64,000 bases of DNA from Niabella sp. (GCF_030150205.1 NZ_JASLGT010000011.1:248001-312000); one strand, 5' to 3'. Shown: positions 18,504-27,922, counted from the stretch's first letter. The notes: a model not told the origin generated them from the letters alone. Numbers and translations: made by a program.

Positions 18504-18944
18504 ATATAGCAATCATTCCCGCAGATTTCGCAGATACAAAATAGAAACATCAGTGAAGATCGGCAGGAAACACTCCCGCAGATCCACGCAGATAAAATAC
18601 AAAAATCGCTTAAAAAATCTGTGCCATCGGTGAGCAAAAATAAAGCAGGTATTGAACGCGACACAATTACATCCAACAACACATCGGCGAAGACCAGCGC
18701 AACCAATCCGCGTCAATCAGCGGGAAATATTCCCGCAGATCCACGCAGATGTATTACAAAAATCCACGGAAAGAAATCTCTGCCATCTATGAGCAAAAAA
18801 AAGCAGGTATTGAACACGACACTATTACATCCAACAACACATCGGCGAAGATCAGCGCAACCAATCCGCGTCAATCAGCGGGAAATACCCCCGCAGATCC
18901 ACGCAGATATAATACAAAAATCCACGGGAACACAAGCGCATACA
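18504..18944. other. Intergenic region of tandem repeats, no gene
   Basis: The stretch between the terminator and folC consists largely of a repeat with a period of about 158 bases; open frames through it are repeat artefacts. Confidence 0.7.
18575..18930. repeat. Tandem repeat, period about 158 bp, 2.2 copies
   Basis: CCCGCAGATCCACGCAGAT starts at 18575, 18732 and 18890. Between them the segment AAGCAGGTATTGAAC, then CATCCAACAACACATCGGCG and CGCGTCAATCAGCGGGAAAT, is repeated with few changes at 18643 and 18801. The CGCAGAT/CGCGTCAATCAGCGGG words are typical of dispersed repeats seen in related genomes. Confidence 0.85.
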
Positions 18945-20243
18945 TTATGAAGAATGCCCCCTAACCTCTCCTACCAAAAAGATACTGCCGCAAACCAGGA
19001 TCAAATCATCCGCATGCGCCTGCGCCTTAGCAGCATCCAGTGCCGCATTTACATCCGGCCAAATGGAACCCTTTAATTGGAGTGCTACTGCTTTTTCCGC
19101 CAGTTCGCCTGCTGGCAGGGCCCTTGGCAGGTTGGCCTGGGTAAAATAATACAGGGCGGCGACCGGTAATAGGGAGAGTACTTTATCGATGTCTTTATCT
19201 TTTACCATACCCAATACCAGGTGCAGCTTCCGGTACGGCGTAAGTTCCAGCTGGTTCAGTACCTGCCGCATCCCGTCTTCGTTGTGCGCTACATCCAGGA
19301 TGATCTTCGGGTTTTTATGAATGGTTTCCCAGCGGCCATGCAGTCCGCTTAATTTTTTAGTATGTGCAATCCCTTTTGCAATGGCTGCTTCGTCCAGTGC
19401 AATATTCATTTGTCGCAGTTGCCGGCAGGTTTCCAAAACCGTCAGCAGGTTCTTTACCTGGTAGGCCCCTGAAAGCTCCAGTTGATACCGGAGATGATCG
19501 ACGGAGTCCGGCTTCGAAACCTCCGCCACCAGTGCATCGTCCTGATAGTACCAGCTTTCCGGATGAAATACCTGGTCTGCAAAATAAATGGGCGCCTGTT
19601 CTTCCGCTGCTTTTTTAATAAATACCGGTGCCGTTTCCGGATGGGTTTCTCCAATTACAACCGGAACCTTTTCCTTAATAATGCCTGCTTTTTCACCGGC
19701 GATCTTTGGCAGTGTATCGCCCAGCAACTGCACATGATCCAACCCGATATTGGTGATCACCGAAATTACGGGCCGGATGATATTGGTACTATCCAGCCGC
19801 CCTCCCAGCCCGGTTTCGATCACCGCAAAATCTACCTTCTCCTTTACAAAATGATCAAAGGCCAACGCCACCGTGATTTCAAAAAAACTGGGCTCCACCC
19901 GTTCGATCTCCGGTCGTATTTTTTCAATAAATGCCACCACATCCTGTTCACCGATCATTTTTCCGTTGACCTTAACCCGCTCGCGGAAATCCGTCAGATG
20001 GGGAGACGTATACAACCCGGTTTTATAACCCTGGCTCTGCAGGATGGAAGCCAGCATATGGCTCACCGAGCCCTTGCCATTGGTACCGGCAATATGAATG
20101 CACGTTAATTTGGTTTGCGGTGCTCCCAAAAAAGAGCAGAGCGCATTTATATTTTCAAACCCGGTTTTAATAGCGACGGCACCCACGCGGCTAAACATGG
20201 GAAGTTGGGCATAAATATAGTCCAGCGTTTGCTGATATGTCAT
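18945..20243 (-). CDS. folC: Folylpolyglutamate synthase / dihydrofolate synthase
   Basis: A 432-residue cytosolic Mur-ligase-type enzyme that adds glutamate to dihydropteroate or folates. Motifs: THIAGTNGKGSVSHMLASIL near residues 48-67 (P-loop), GLYTSPHL near 78, FFEITVALAF and VIETGLGGRLDSTNI near 145, and LDVAHNEDG near 310. The start at 20243 (MTYQQTLDYIYAQLPMF) is preferred over 20270, since the nine extra residues are AT-rich filler. Monocistronic; it runs toward the tandem repeat region. Confidence 0.93.
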   Translation of the reverse strand: MTYQQTLDYIYAQLPMFSRVGAVAIKTGFENINALCSFLGAPQTKLTCIHIAGTNGKGSVSHMLASILQSQGYKTGLYTSPHLTDFRERVKVNGKMIGEQDVVAFIEKIRPEIERVEPSFFEITVALAFDHFVKEKVDFAVIETGLGGRLDSTNIIRPVISVITNIGLDHVQLLGDTLPKIAGEKAGIIKEKVPVVIGETHPETAPVFIKKAAEEQAPIYFADQVFHPESWYYQDDALVAEVSKPDSVDHLRYQLELSGAYQVKNLLTVLETCRQLRQMNIALDEAAIAKGIAHTKKLSGLHGRWETIHKNPKIILDVAHNEDGMRQVLNQLELTPYRKLHLVLGMVKDKDIDKVLSLLPVAALYYFTQANLPRALPAGELAEKAVALQLKGSIWPDVNAALDAAKAQAHADDLILVCGSIFLVGEVRGHSS

Positions 20244-20446
20244 AATTAAAAACACAAAGATAAGCAGCACTATAGCTTAAACCTTGGCATCTGTATTTTT
20301 AGCTGCTTAAAAAATACCCGTGGATATTTATCCGATAAATGAAGTCTTTTACCTATTTTCGCAATCCTTAAACGGGTAACGCCGGTCGTTAGGGAAGTTC
20401 TTTATGATAAAACAGGGATGCATTTTATATGTAACCTTAAATTCCT

Positions 20447-20532
20447 GCCCGGGTGGCGAAATTGGTAGACGCACCACCTTGAGGTGGTGGCGCTGGTAAC
20501 TCGGCGTGCTGGTTCGAATCCAGTCTCGGGCA
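20447..20532 (+). tRNA. tRNA-Leu (anticodon GAG)
   Basis: Acceptor GCCCGGG pairs with CTCGGGC, D loop GGCGAAATTGGTAGACGC, anticodon arm CCACC-TTGAGGT-GGTGG with GAG, a long variable arm, and T arm GGTTCGAATCC. At 86 bases it is the right length for class II tRNA-Leu. Confidence 0.95.
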
Positions 20533-20533
20533 C

Positions 20534-20570
20534 AAAAAGGTTGTAAGTAATAAACTTGCAACCTTTTTTT
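20534..20570 (+). terminator. Rho-independent terminator after tRNA-Leu
   Basis: Stem AAGGTTGTAAG/CTTGCAACCTT (one wobble) around TAATAAA, then a T run. Confidence 0.85.
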
Positions 20571-20607
20571 ATGCGCTTTTTGGTAAAGGTAAATTGTGGT
20601 AAGATTG

Positions 20608-21132
20608 TCACTGATACATTTTATTAGAATGAGGCATCTTTTTAACACTTGGCTTATTTAAAACGACACTATCGATGACATCTAAAACGGAAGATATTCG
20701 AATAGCTTTTGTTGGATCCCGGGAATGGCTTAACGGACAATTTTCGTCCAACTGAAAAAATTTAGTCCTGGTATTACCTTTTATGTAAACGTTTGTCGGG
20801 ATCTTCGGCATCATATCGCAATCATCATAAATCATAACTGTATCTGGGAAGCTTAGTATGCCGCTGTTAACTAATTTTTCCTTTATATAGTTATACTCTT
20901 CTGGTGCAAGGTCAAAGGGAGTTGCAACCTTCTTTCCGTTAACGATCACCCAATAGGAATGAGTGGTCAAATCAATCCCCTTAAAACCATAGTCAATTAT
21001 AACCGACAAATTTGAAAACTCATTGCGCTGACTTATATTGTTTTTAGGTAACGACAGATCATGAATATGCTTATCGTTATAGCTTTTACAACTTAAAACA
21101 AAAATGGTTACTGCAAATAACAATCTGAACAT
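20608..21132 (-). CDS. Hypothetical lipoprotein
   Basis: A 174-residue protein of no family I recognise. Residues 1-15 are a lipoprotein signal, MFRLLFAVTIFVLSC, with the Cys as lipid anchor. This supports the start at 21132 rather than 21204. The rest has beta-rich character (LSVIIDYGFKGIDLTTHSYW, VIVNGKKVATPFDL) and two further Cys. It is AT-rich compared with neighbours, which fits a recently gained single gene. Confidence 0.62.
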   Translation of the reverse strand: MFRLLFAVTIFVLSCKSYNDKHIHDLSLPKNNISQRNEFSNLSVIIDYGFKGIDLTTHSYWVIVNGKKVATPFDLAPEEYNYIKEKLVNSGILSFPDTVMIYDDCDMMPKIPTNVYIKGNTRTKFFQLDENCPLSHSRDPTKAIRISSVLDVIDSVVLNKPSVKKMPHSNKMYQ

Positions 21133-21475
21133 GCTCCGGTATTCTTTTTTCAGGGAATTACTACACTCAGCATTCCTGCTGAACCCATCCGGTATAAGAT
21201 GCATTGTGCTTGAAATTCCATACCCGTCTTAGTGTTAGCGATCATTTTCTTATGCTACAGCATTCTGCTCCTATTCATACTTAAACCAAACCGTTTCGTT
21301 ACAATACTGATCCGCTATAGCCCGCAGGAAAAACATGAGCAATGGTCTTGCCTGCCTATATATCCGTATTTTTCCATACGCCCCTTCGTCGCGCGGCTTG
21401 CCGATCGCATCATCCTGCTTTTTCCAGACCGTTAACATCCTATAGGTTAACAAAACTTCCGGCAGGGTTCCAGCT
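21133..21475. other. Intergenic region, nothing recognised
   Basis: About 340 bases between the lipoprotein and the reductase-like gene. No gene, RNA or clear repeat is seen. Confidence 0.5.
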
Positions 21476-22033
21476 CTATTTTTGGGGTTCGTAATAAAGG
21501 ATGATTCCTCCGGAATCAAAGGTCTTGGTTTTTATAAGCTTAAGCATCATTTGTTCGTGGATATTTTTAAACAAGGGAAGACCGCTACCCGCTACCACGG
21601 GATGGATGCAAAGCTGATATTCGTCAATTAAATGAAGATTGGTTAGTTGTACAATCAATCCCGGGCTGCATATTAAAATGTTTTTGTCTCCCCCATCTCC
21701 CGGTTGTTTAAGTGCCAGCACCGTTTCTTCAAGCCCCTGACGGGCCAGCGTTGCAGTTTCCCAGTCTACATTCTTCAGCGTGTGTGAAAAAACAATTTTC
21801 GGGATACGGTCGATGGCTATAGCAAATTCATCCATTGATTTATTACCTGTTGGATTTTTCACCATGGGGCGCCAGTATTCCATCAGCTGATAGGTAATCC
21901 TGCCATATAACGCAATAGCCCCCTTATCCAATAATTCAGTATAATGCTGATGGAGGGCTTCATCCGGAATACCAGCCGTATGGTCGCAAAACCCATCAAG
22001 TGTCATATTCATTGCGGCAATGATCCTTGTCAT
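21476..22033 (-). CDS. Dihydrofolate reductase family protein (RibD C-terminal type)
   Basis: A 185-residue cytosolic protein of the RibD C-terminal/DHFR-like superfamily. It starts MTRIIAAMNMTLDGF, then KGAIALYGRITYQLMEYW, IPKIVFSHTLKNVDW, LICSPGLIVQLTNLHLIDEYQL and HPVVAGSGLPLF, all typical of the stand-alone YyaP/YwjB type whose substrate is unknown. The ATG at 22033 is chosen; the 22 extra codons from 22099 are not family-like. Confidence 0.85.
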   Translation of the reverse strand: MTRIIAAMNMTLDGFCDHTAGIPDEALHQHYTELLDKGAIALYGRITYQLMEYWRPMVKNPTGNKSMDEFAIAIDRIPKIVFSHTLKNVDWETATLARQGLEETVLALKQPGDGGDKNILICSPGLIVQLTNLHLIDEYQLCIHPVVAGSGLPLFKNIHEQMMLKLIKTKTFDSGGIILYYEPQK

Positions 22034-22345
22034 TTTCTTGGTTTTAATCAATGATCGCCTACCTGGATCCGGTTCAACGTTATTCCGGCCTCCGGCCATG
22101 GCCTATAAAATTATAAAATCTTCGTGGATCATTGCATATTCTTTGCGGTAAAAGATAAACCGCAAGGCAAAAACCTATACCCACAGCTTAACATAACGCC
22201 GTTGCGGTCTTTGCGGATTCTTTGGGCTCTTTGCGGTTAACTCCTAAACCGCAGAGGACGTTATGCGGTTCATAAAGAACCACAAGACGGCCGTCTCACA
22301 AATAAATTTTTCTCAAAAATAATTGCGCAACCAAATAATTGCATT
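22034..22345. other. Intergenic region with TTTGCGG-rich repeat
   Basis: Holds short imperfect repeats of TTGCGGTCTTTGCGGATTC, CTCTTTGCGGTTAA and their complements CCGCAGAGG and CCGCAAGG between 22157 and 22285, a dispersed repeat type of Bacteroidota, followed by the ArsR promoter. No gene. Confidence 0.6.
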
Positions 22346-22370
22346 TACATTTGCAATCACTTAGTTGCAT
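22322..22370 (+). promoter_or_regulatory. Promoter and likely operator of the ArsR operon
   Basis: ATTG at 22322, 20-base spacer, TACATTTG at 22346-22353: a good match to the Bacteroidota -33/-7 pattern. It overlaps repeated TTGC/GCAA half-sites (GCAACCAAATAATTGC and GCAATCACTTAGTTGC), a plausible autoregulatory ArsR site. Confidence 0.6.
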
Positions 22371-22373
22371 AAT

Positions 22374-22727
22374 ATGATTATCAGACGCGACGTTTTTCAG
22401 GCTATTGCAGACCCTACCAGGCGACAGATCATTGATCTGCTGGCGCAGGAGCCCCTCAATGTAAATGCTATTGCGGAAAAGTTCGACGTAAGCCGGCAGG
22501 CCGTTTCCGTGCATGTAAAGATCCTTGCCGAATGCGGGCTCCTGGTGATCCGGCAGGAAGGAAGAGAACGGTACTGCGAGGCAAAGCTCGAAAAGCTGGG
22601 TGAGGTGGCCTCCTGGGCGGCACAATATAAGAAATTCTGGGAAGGCCGGTTTGGCGCCCTGGATCGTTATTTAGATACTGTTAAAACCCAAAAATCAAAA
22701 AATGGAAAAAGTACAAAGTCCCGCTGA
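22374..22727 (+). CDS. ArsR family transcriptional regulator
   Basis: A 117-residue winged-helix regulator: FQAIADPTRRQIIDLLAQEPLNVN, then NAIAEKFDVSRQAVSVHVKIL (recognition helix) and LVIRQEGRERYCEAKLEKL (wing). No metal-binding CxC motif, so it is of the metal-independent type commonly paired with an SRPBCC protein, as here. The ATG at 22374 is preferred over an upstream TTG. It overlaps the next gene by 26 bases, so all three genes to 24077 form one operon. Confidence 0.9.
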   Translation: MIIRRDVFQAIADPTRRQIIDLLAQEPLNVNAIAEKFDVSRQAVSVHVKILAECGLLVIRQEGRERYCEAKLEKLGEVASWAAQYKKFWEGRFGALDRYLDTVKTQKSKNGKSTKSR

Positions 22728-23196
22728 AACAGGTTCACAGGAAGTATGGATCACCCATATTTTTAATGCTGATCCGGAAACCGTTTTCCGCGCGTGGACA
22801 GATCCTCAGCAACTGGCGCATTGGTATGCACCCGACGGCTGTACTATCGATTTCAAAAAAGCGGATATCCGGAAGGGAGGTCATTATCACTCCTGCATCC
22901 ACAACCCGGTGCATGGTGATTGCTGGTGTAAAGGAACTTACCTGGAAGTGGAAACGCCCCGGACATTGGTATTTACAGCGGAGGTTACAGACGAAGCAGG
23001 TAATGATATTGATCCTGTAACTGCAGGTATGCCCGCCGATTGGCCGGCAAAAACCGTAGTAACCCTGCAATTTAAACCGCTGGGCAACCAAACGGAAATG
23101 ACCCTGCATCAGACCGTGGCGGCATCATTGGCAAAAGCAACCGGGGCCTTCCCCAGCTGGATCGAAATGTTTAACCGTCTCAACAAGCAATTATGA
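22702..23196 (+). CDS. SRPBCC (AHSA1-like) domain protein
   Basis: A 164-residue START-like fold protein: ITHIFNADPETVFRAWTDPQ, LAHWYAPDG, DIRKGGHYHSCI and TVVTLQFKPLGNQTEMTLHQ are the classic Aha1-type signposts. It likely binds a small hydrophobic ligand; no catalytic residues are apparent. Its start overlaps the ArsR gene by 26 bases and its stop overlaps the hydrolase start by four, so expression is coupled. Confidence 0.9.
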   Translation: MEKVQSPAETGSQEVWITHIFNADPETVFRAWTDPQQLAHWYAPDGCTIDFKKADIRKGGHYHSCIHNPVHGDCWCKGTYLEVETPRTLVFTAEVTDEAGNDIDPVTAGMPADWPAKTVVTLQFKPLGNQTEMTLHQTVAASLAKATGAFPSWIEMFNRLNKQL

Positions 23197-24077
23197 AACG
23201 GGCATGGATCCCTGCCGCTTTATTCCTGTGCTATACCGCAACGGCCGGCGGCAATACTATCCCTGCAATAAATAAGGGGCTTATGATACATGATACCGTT
23301 CCGTTCCAATCCGGTTACTCAAAAGTAAACGGAATAAAAATGTATTACGAAATATATGGCAAGGGTGCACCGCTGGTATTGCTCCATGGCGGCGGTTCTA
23401 CCATACAAACCAGTTTTGGAAGGATCATTCCGCTACTGGCACAACACCGCCAGCTGATCTGTGTGGAGCTGCAAGCCCACGGCCGCACGGAAGATCGGAA
23501 TACGGGTTTGTCGTTTGATCAGGATGCCGACGATGTAGCTGCATTATTACAACATCTTTCGATTTTGAAAGCAGACTTTTTCGGATTCAGTAATGGAGGA
23601 AATACAGCGCTCAAAATGGCTATCCGGCATCCGGAACTTTGTAACAGGATCATTGCCGGCTCTGTGTTGTTAAAAAGAAACGGAACGGTTCCTCAGTTTT
23701 GGGAATCGATGAAAAACGCGCGGTTTGAACAAATGCCGCAAGCCTATAAGGACGCCTTTCTCCGGGTAACCCCCGATACTGCAAAGTTGCGGAACCTGTT
23801 TCTGCGCTGTGCTGAGCGGATGAACAATTTTACGGATTTCAGCGATATGGAAATGCGATCGATCAGGGTTCCGGTGCTCTTTATCAACGGTGATGCGGAT
23901 GTGGGCAGTACGGAGCATATTGCAGCCATGGCAAAGCTGGTTCCCCACAGTAAGATCGCTATTATTCCGGGAGGTCACGGGGCCTATATCGGTGAAATGG
24001 TGGCATCCCCGCCCGGCGATACATTGTACCGGTCTGTGATACCGGTTCTGACGCGGTTCCTGGATGGGGAACCATAG
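23193..24077 (+). CDS. Secreted alpha/beta hydrolase
   Basis: A 294-residue protein with an N-terminal signal (MKRAWIPAALFLCYTATAGG). The fold is clear: MYYEIYGKGAPLVLLHGGGS (oxyanion HG), nucleophile elbow GFSNGGNTAL near residues 133-142, acid in LFINGDADVGS and base in IIPGGHGAYIGEM. The substrate is unknown. Third gene of the ArsR-SRPBCC operon (ATGA overlap). Export to the periplasm contrasts with its two cytosolic partners. Confidence 0.87.
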   Translation: MKRAWIPAALFLCYTATAGGNTIPAINKGLMIHDTVPFQSGYSKVNGIKMYYEIYGKGAPLVLLHGGGSTIQTSFGRIIPLLAQHRQLICVELQAHGRTEDRNTGLSFDQDADDVAALLQHLSILKADFFGFSNGGNTALKMAIRHPELCNRIIAGSVLLKRNGTVPQFWESMKNARFEQMPQAYKDAFLRVTPDTAKLRNLFLRCAERMNNFTDFSDMEMRSIRVPVLFINGDADVGSTEHIAAMAKLVPHSKIAIIPGGHGAYIGEMVASPPGDTLYRSVIPVLTRFLDGEP

Positions 24078-24333
24078 CGGATACCCGCATATGTATAATA
24101 TCTGCGTAGGTTGCGCATCCTGTTTTTTGAATACCATATGCCTGTCTGCATGCTGTAAATAGATCCGGAGACCGTATCAATGATTCCGGATCTGTTTCAT
24201 TGCCGGAGATCATTGCTGTTGTCTCTGAAAACTGGCTAGCTGTTTCCGGTGGCAGTTCCCCGGGTATTTTAGCCTCCTGGTGGTCTGTTAACATAATCAT
24301 TGATTTTAAATATACAGCAATCGCACCTGGTAC

Positions 24334-24573
24334 TTATTTTCCGGACATAGCATCAGAACCCTGCGTTTTTACAATTTTATTATAGATCCCGAACAGTAAA
24401 AACGGGGCCACCCATTGTCCGATAAAAAGCGCCCGGTGGTTTTGCTTACAGATCTTTAATGTAAGTGATGTTACCATTGCAGCTACGGCTGACCATAAAT
24501 AAACATCCGACGGAATTTTTGCGGTTTGCTGTTCAATTATTTTAGCGGATACACCTTCTGAATGATTGCCCAT
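24334..24573 (-). CDS. Small conserved-type membrane protein
   Basis: A 79-residue protein with two hydrophobic segments (VYLWSAVAAMVTSLTL and ALFIGQWVAPFLLFGIYN) separated by CKQNHR. The pattern PSDVYLWSA...ALFIGQWVAPFLLFGIYNKIVK is familiar from small hypothetical proteins of Chitinophagaceae. Function unknown; no operon partner. Confidence 0.62.
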   Translation of the reverse strand: MGNHSEGVSAKIIEQQTAKIPSDVYLWSAVAAMVTSLTLKICKQNHRALFIGQWVAPFLLFGIYNKIVKTQGSDAMSGK

Positions 24574-25120
24574 AAATAAATTTTTACAGATTAAAAATTA
24601 CCTGGATTGTAATTACAGCTTTCTGTTTTTTAAACAACGAAGCCGGCACTACTCCAGGTGTTGTCAAAATGATCCTGGGATTTCATGTTCAAATAATCTG
24701 CCACGAGCGCATTTGTAGCGATACAATTTTCCAATGAGGCCAGGCAGGACGGCCGGGCCAGCTAAAACAGCGGCTTCCGGAAAAATAGATTTGTGTTCCG
24801 GCTTTTAACCGGGCCATTTTTGAGGCGGGTATACCACAATGTGTTGCAATTTTTCCTGCATGGTTAGCAGTTTGTGCGGAACATCCTATGACCCCGACAG
24901 CCGTTTGCTGCAACTGCATTGCAAATGCCTGATTAAGAAAAACAGGCTGGATGTCAAACACCGTTTTTGGCCCACCGCTTGTTATAATCTATTTCAGGTT
25001 TCCGCCTGATCGACCGGCAGTTTTTCAAAAAATACATTCTTGGAGTGCCATGCAGCTAACATCAGGCAAAGAAACCGGAGACAGTGATTTTATATTGCTT
25101 AATATCTAAATATAACGATC
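24574..25120. other. Intergenic region, possibly a decayed gene
   Basis: 547 bases without a convincing gene. Reading the minus strand in different frames gives protein-like fragments (for example NALVADYLNMKSQDHFDNTW near 24660-24720) broken by stops, so it may hold a decayed gene; the family is not recognised. Confidence 0.35.
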
Positions 25121-25483
25121 ATGCAACAAACAATAAGCACAATTGAAAACATGCCTTTAGGCGCAACCGGGTATAGGAACAGCAGCACCTGGAGCGGGCA
25201 TCCTGCCCCCGATGCTCCGGAAGACCTGCCTGAAGCTGTTCCCGCCGGATCAGGGAAAGAGCGGATAGCGCCTGAAATCCCCGTTCCCCGCACAGAAGAA
25301 AATGAAGTTCAACCGGATGGTACAGTACCTGATGAAATAGCGCCTTTGCAGGAAGATGAAAGCAAAGAACCGTTGCAGAACCAGGAAAATAACAGCCTTC
25401 AATTGCGCTACTATTCATTCAGATATCCGTCCCGATCATCAACGCGTATGTTTTGCGCCTTTCGTGGCAAGCGATTTTTCTAA
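25121..25483 (+). CDS. Hypothetical Pro/Glu-rich small protein (doubtful)
   Basis: A 120-codon open frame. Residues 1-90 are low-complexity and acidic (PAPDAPEDLPEAVPAG, PDEIAPLQEDESKEP) with no domain; the last 25 residues are Arg/Phe-rich and look like a different frame, so the natural end may have been lost by a frameshift near 25390. No family is recognised. It could be a small disordered protein or chance coding. Confidence 0.35.
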   Translation: MQQTISTIENMPLGATGYRNSSTWSGHPAPDAPEDLPEAVPAGSGKERIAPEIPVPRTEENEVQPDGTVPDEIAPLQEDESKEPLQNQENNSLQLRYYSFRYPSRSSTRMFCAFRGKRFF

Positions 25484-25732
25484 TGCAGAAAACCTCTTGC
25501 CTTTTACGAATTCAGCAACCGGCGGCTTCTGCTTAAAATAAGATCCGACAACCAAATCCAAAATGCGGTCATGGGGCGTTTTTTTCTCAATCCTGCAACA
25601 TATTTGTATATACTTTTCACCATCTAAAAAAGAAGTCGGTGTGAAGAATTATACCTGAGAACCATTTGCCGTACGCAGATCTGCTGCAGGTATTATAAAA
25701 AATACAGATCATAACACTGGCATAGTTCCTGT

Positions 25733-26212
25733 ATGCACAACACAATGGTACTTTTTACCATACTAGACAGCATTCTTGCGGGAATCATTGGCACATTAGC
25801 CATGACGGTATTGATCCGTTTGATAGGTAGGGTTGCCAGTTACCGGCTTTCTGTACCCAGGATCCTGGGGACCCTGCTAACCTTTAAAGCAAGTCCTGCG
25901 GGCTATCTATCTCCACGCCCGTCTGTATTTATATTGGGCACGGTTGCCCATTATCTTACCGGCATCTTTTTTACGCTGCTTTATGCCTGGCTGGTATGCA
26001 TCGAAGTACTGCCACAGGGATATGTAAACGGATTGTTGTACGGGAGTACCCTTGGCATACTGGCCGTGATCGTTTGGTATATAACGCTCCGGCTGCATCC
26101 GTTGTCTCCGGCCATTCCCCTGAGGCTTTTCCTGGTGGCGATCTTTGCCGGTCACCTGGTATTTGCAGCAGGTATTGTTACGGCTTTTAAATTCCTCCTT
26201 ACCATCTTTTAA
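25733..26212 (+). CDS. Hypothetical inner-membrane protein
   Basis: A 159-residue protein with about four hydrophobic helices (FTILDSILAGIIGTLAMTVLI, FILGTVAHYLTGIFFTLLYAW, LLYGSTLGILAVIVWYITL, LFLVAIFAGHLVFAAGIVTAF). No family is recognised. It ends nine bases before the oxidoreductase gene, so the two are probably co-transcribed. Confidence 0.7.
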   Translation: MHNTMVLFTILDSILAGIIGTLAMTVLIRLIGRVASYRLSVPRILGTLLTFKASPAGYLSPRPSVFILGTVAHYLTGIFFTLLYAWLVCIEVLPQGYVNGLLYGSTLGILAVIVWYITLRLHPLSPAIPLRLFLVAIFAGHLVFAAGIVTAFKFLLTIF

Positions 26213-26221
26213 TATTGTATT

Positions 26222-27736
26222 ATGAATAGAGATGCTTATACCACCACCCCCTGGCAAGACGGTTTTCACATCCGCATCGCTGAAAAAGAGATCAGGGACA
26301 CGCTGTTTGATGTGATTATCGTTGGTGCAGGAATCACGGGTATTACAACAGGCCTGCGCTTACAGCAAGCCGGTAAAAAATGCCTGATCCTTGAAGCGCA
26401 TACCGCTTGTTTTGGCACCTCTTCCGCTACCACAGCGCACCTGAACACCGTATTGGATACTACTTATCCGGAGCTTATTAAAAAATTCGGAGCCGATCAG
26501 GCACTCCTGGTAGCGCAGGGTGCCCGGGAAGCCATTGACTTAATCAAAGAACATATCCGGCAGTATCAGATCGATTGTGACTTTGAAGAAAAGACCGGTT
26601 ACCTGTATGCCCAAAATAAAAAAGAAGATGCCGAACTGGAGCAGATGCTCGAAGGCATACTGGCCGTTGGAATCGAAGCCCGGCCCAGCCTTACCACCCC
26701 GGTACCGGTTCCCTTCACAACAGCAATCCGCGTTCCGGAACAAGCCCAGTTCCATCCCTTAAAATACCTGTCGGCGTTAATCAACCAGTTCCTTAAAGCC
26801 GGAGGAATCGTAAGAGAAGCTACGATGGTTCAAAAAGTAGAACAAAATGAAGGCATACAGGAAGTAGATACCACAACCGGCCAATATCGGGCAGTAGACC
26901 TGGTATGGGCCACACATATTCCGCCGGGCGTTAATCTCCTGCATTTCCGATGTGCACCCTACCGCTCCTATGTTTTAGGCATCACGCTCGAAGACGATTC
27001 CTACCCGGACGCCCTGGCCTATGACATCGAAGATCCCTATCACTATTTCAGAACAGCCTGGCACGAAGGCGTACCATTGTTAATTACGGGCGGATGCGAC
27101 CACAAAACCGGACATGAGGACAACACTGAACAGGTGTTCCGCGAACTGGAGGCCTATGCCGGAAAATATTTTAAGGTTGCTGCAATCCCCTATCGATGGT
27201 CTTCACAATATTATGAGCCGGCGGATGGCCTGCCCTATATCGGGCGGCTTCCGGGGAATAATGATCACCAGTATGTGGCAACCGGCTATAGCGGGAACGG
27301 AATGATCTTTGGTACACTGGCCGGACGTATCCTCGCGGATCTGATTACTGACAGCTATAATCCGTATGCAGCTTTACTGGCGCCATCGCGGATTAAACCG
27401 GTGGCTGGTTTCAGCAATTTTGTGAAAGAGAACGCAGACGTGATAAAGCATTTTATTGGAGACCGGTTGTCTGTAAAAACACTTGAAGTATTTGCCGGAT
27501 TGGGCACTGGTGAAGGGCGGGTGATCCAATATGAAGATCAGTCGATCGCGGCTTATAAGGATGAACAGGGTAAGATCTACACACTGGATCCGGTTTGTCC
27601 GCATGCCGGCTGTATGGTACAATGGAACAATGCTGAGCGCAGCTGGGATTGTCCCTGCCATGGTTCCCGTTTCGATGTAACCGGAGCCGTGTTAAATGGA
27701 CCATCACAAAAAGCGTTACATCGATTATCCATATGA
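26222..27736 (+). CDS. FAD-dependent oxidoreductase with C-terminal Rieske domain
   Basis: A 504-residue protein. The N-terminal DAO-type domain has the FAD dinucleotide motif DVIIVGAGITGITTGLRL near residues 30-47 and EAHTACFGTSSATTAHLN. The C-terminal approximately 85 residues are a Rieske [2Fe-2S] domain with CPHAGC near 458 and CPCHGS near 478, the two Cys-His cluster ligand pairs. This fusion is a known bacterial type; the substrate is unknown. No signal peptide. It follows a small membrane protein in the same direction. Confidence 0.9.
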   Translation: MNRDAYTTTPWQDGFHIRIAEKEIRDTLFDVIIVGAGITGITTGLRLQQAGKKCLILEAHTACFGTSSATTAHLNTVLDTTYPELIKKFGADQALLVAQGAREAIDLIKEHIRQYQIDCDFEEKTGYLYAQNKKEDAELEQMLEGILAVGIEARPSLTTPVPVPFTTAIRVPEQAQFHPLKYLSALINQFLKAGGIVREATMVQKVEQNEGIQEVDTTTGQYRAVDLVWATHIPPGVNLLHFRCAPYRSYVLGITLEDDSYPDALAYDIEDPYHYFRTAWHEGVPLLITGGCDHKTGHEDNTEQVFRELEAYAGKYFKVAAIPYRWSSQYYEPADGLPYIGRLPGNNDHQYVATGYSGNGMIFGTLAGRILADLITDSYNPYAALLAPSRIKPVAGFSNFVKENADVIKHFIGDRLSVKTLEVFAGLGTGEGRVIQYEDQSIAAYKDEQGKIYTLDPVCPHAGCMVQWNNAERSWDCPCHGSRFDVTGAVLNGPSQKALHRLSI

Positions 27737-27827
27737 TTGATTGCTCCTATCTACATTATTTTGTTAGAAACCTGGAAAAACCACCCGGCTCCTTTTATCT
27801 TATTCGTCACAGATGGAGGATTTGGTA

Positions 27828-27857
27828 AGGATCCCTCCGCTACGGTCGGGATGATGG
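27828..27857. repeat. Dispersed intergenic repeat, copy 2
   Basis: AGGATCCCTCCGCTACGGTC followed by GGGATGATGG, related to 11704-11733. It lies in the convergent gap between the oxidoreductase and the GH2 gene. Confidence 0.55.
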
Positions 27858-27922
27858 TGATCATTCCAACCGGCATCATGGTGACCGCCCCCCTATCTGC
27901 TATATCGTTTTGCCATCGATAC

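Noticed and set aside
18621..18964. Two overlapping plus-strand frames with a repeated Asn/Thr-rich protein sequence
   Set aside because: They are translations of the 158-bp tandem repeat; no start signal and no domain.
20447..20532. tRNA-Leu considered as an integration site
   Set aside because: No integrase and no second copy of the 3' end in the window.
24689..24961. Minus-strand 90-codon frame
   Set aside because: No family, unnatural composition (many Trp/Ser/Gln clusters); at best part of a decayed gene.
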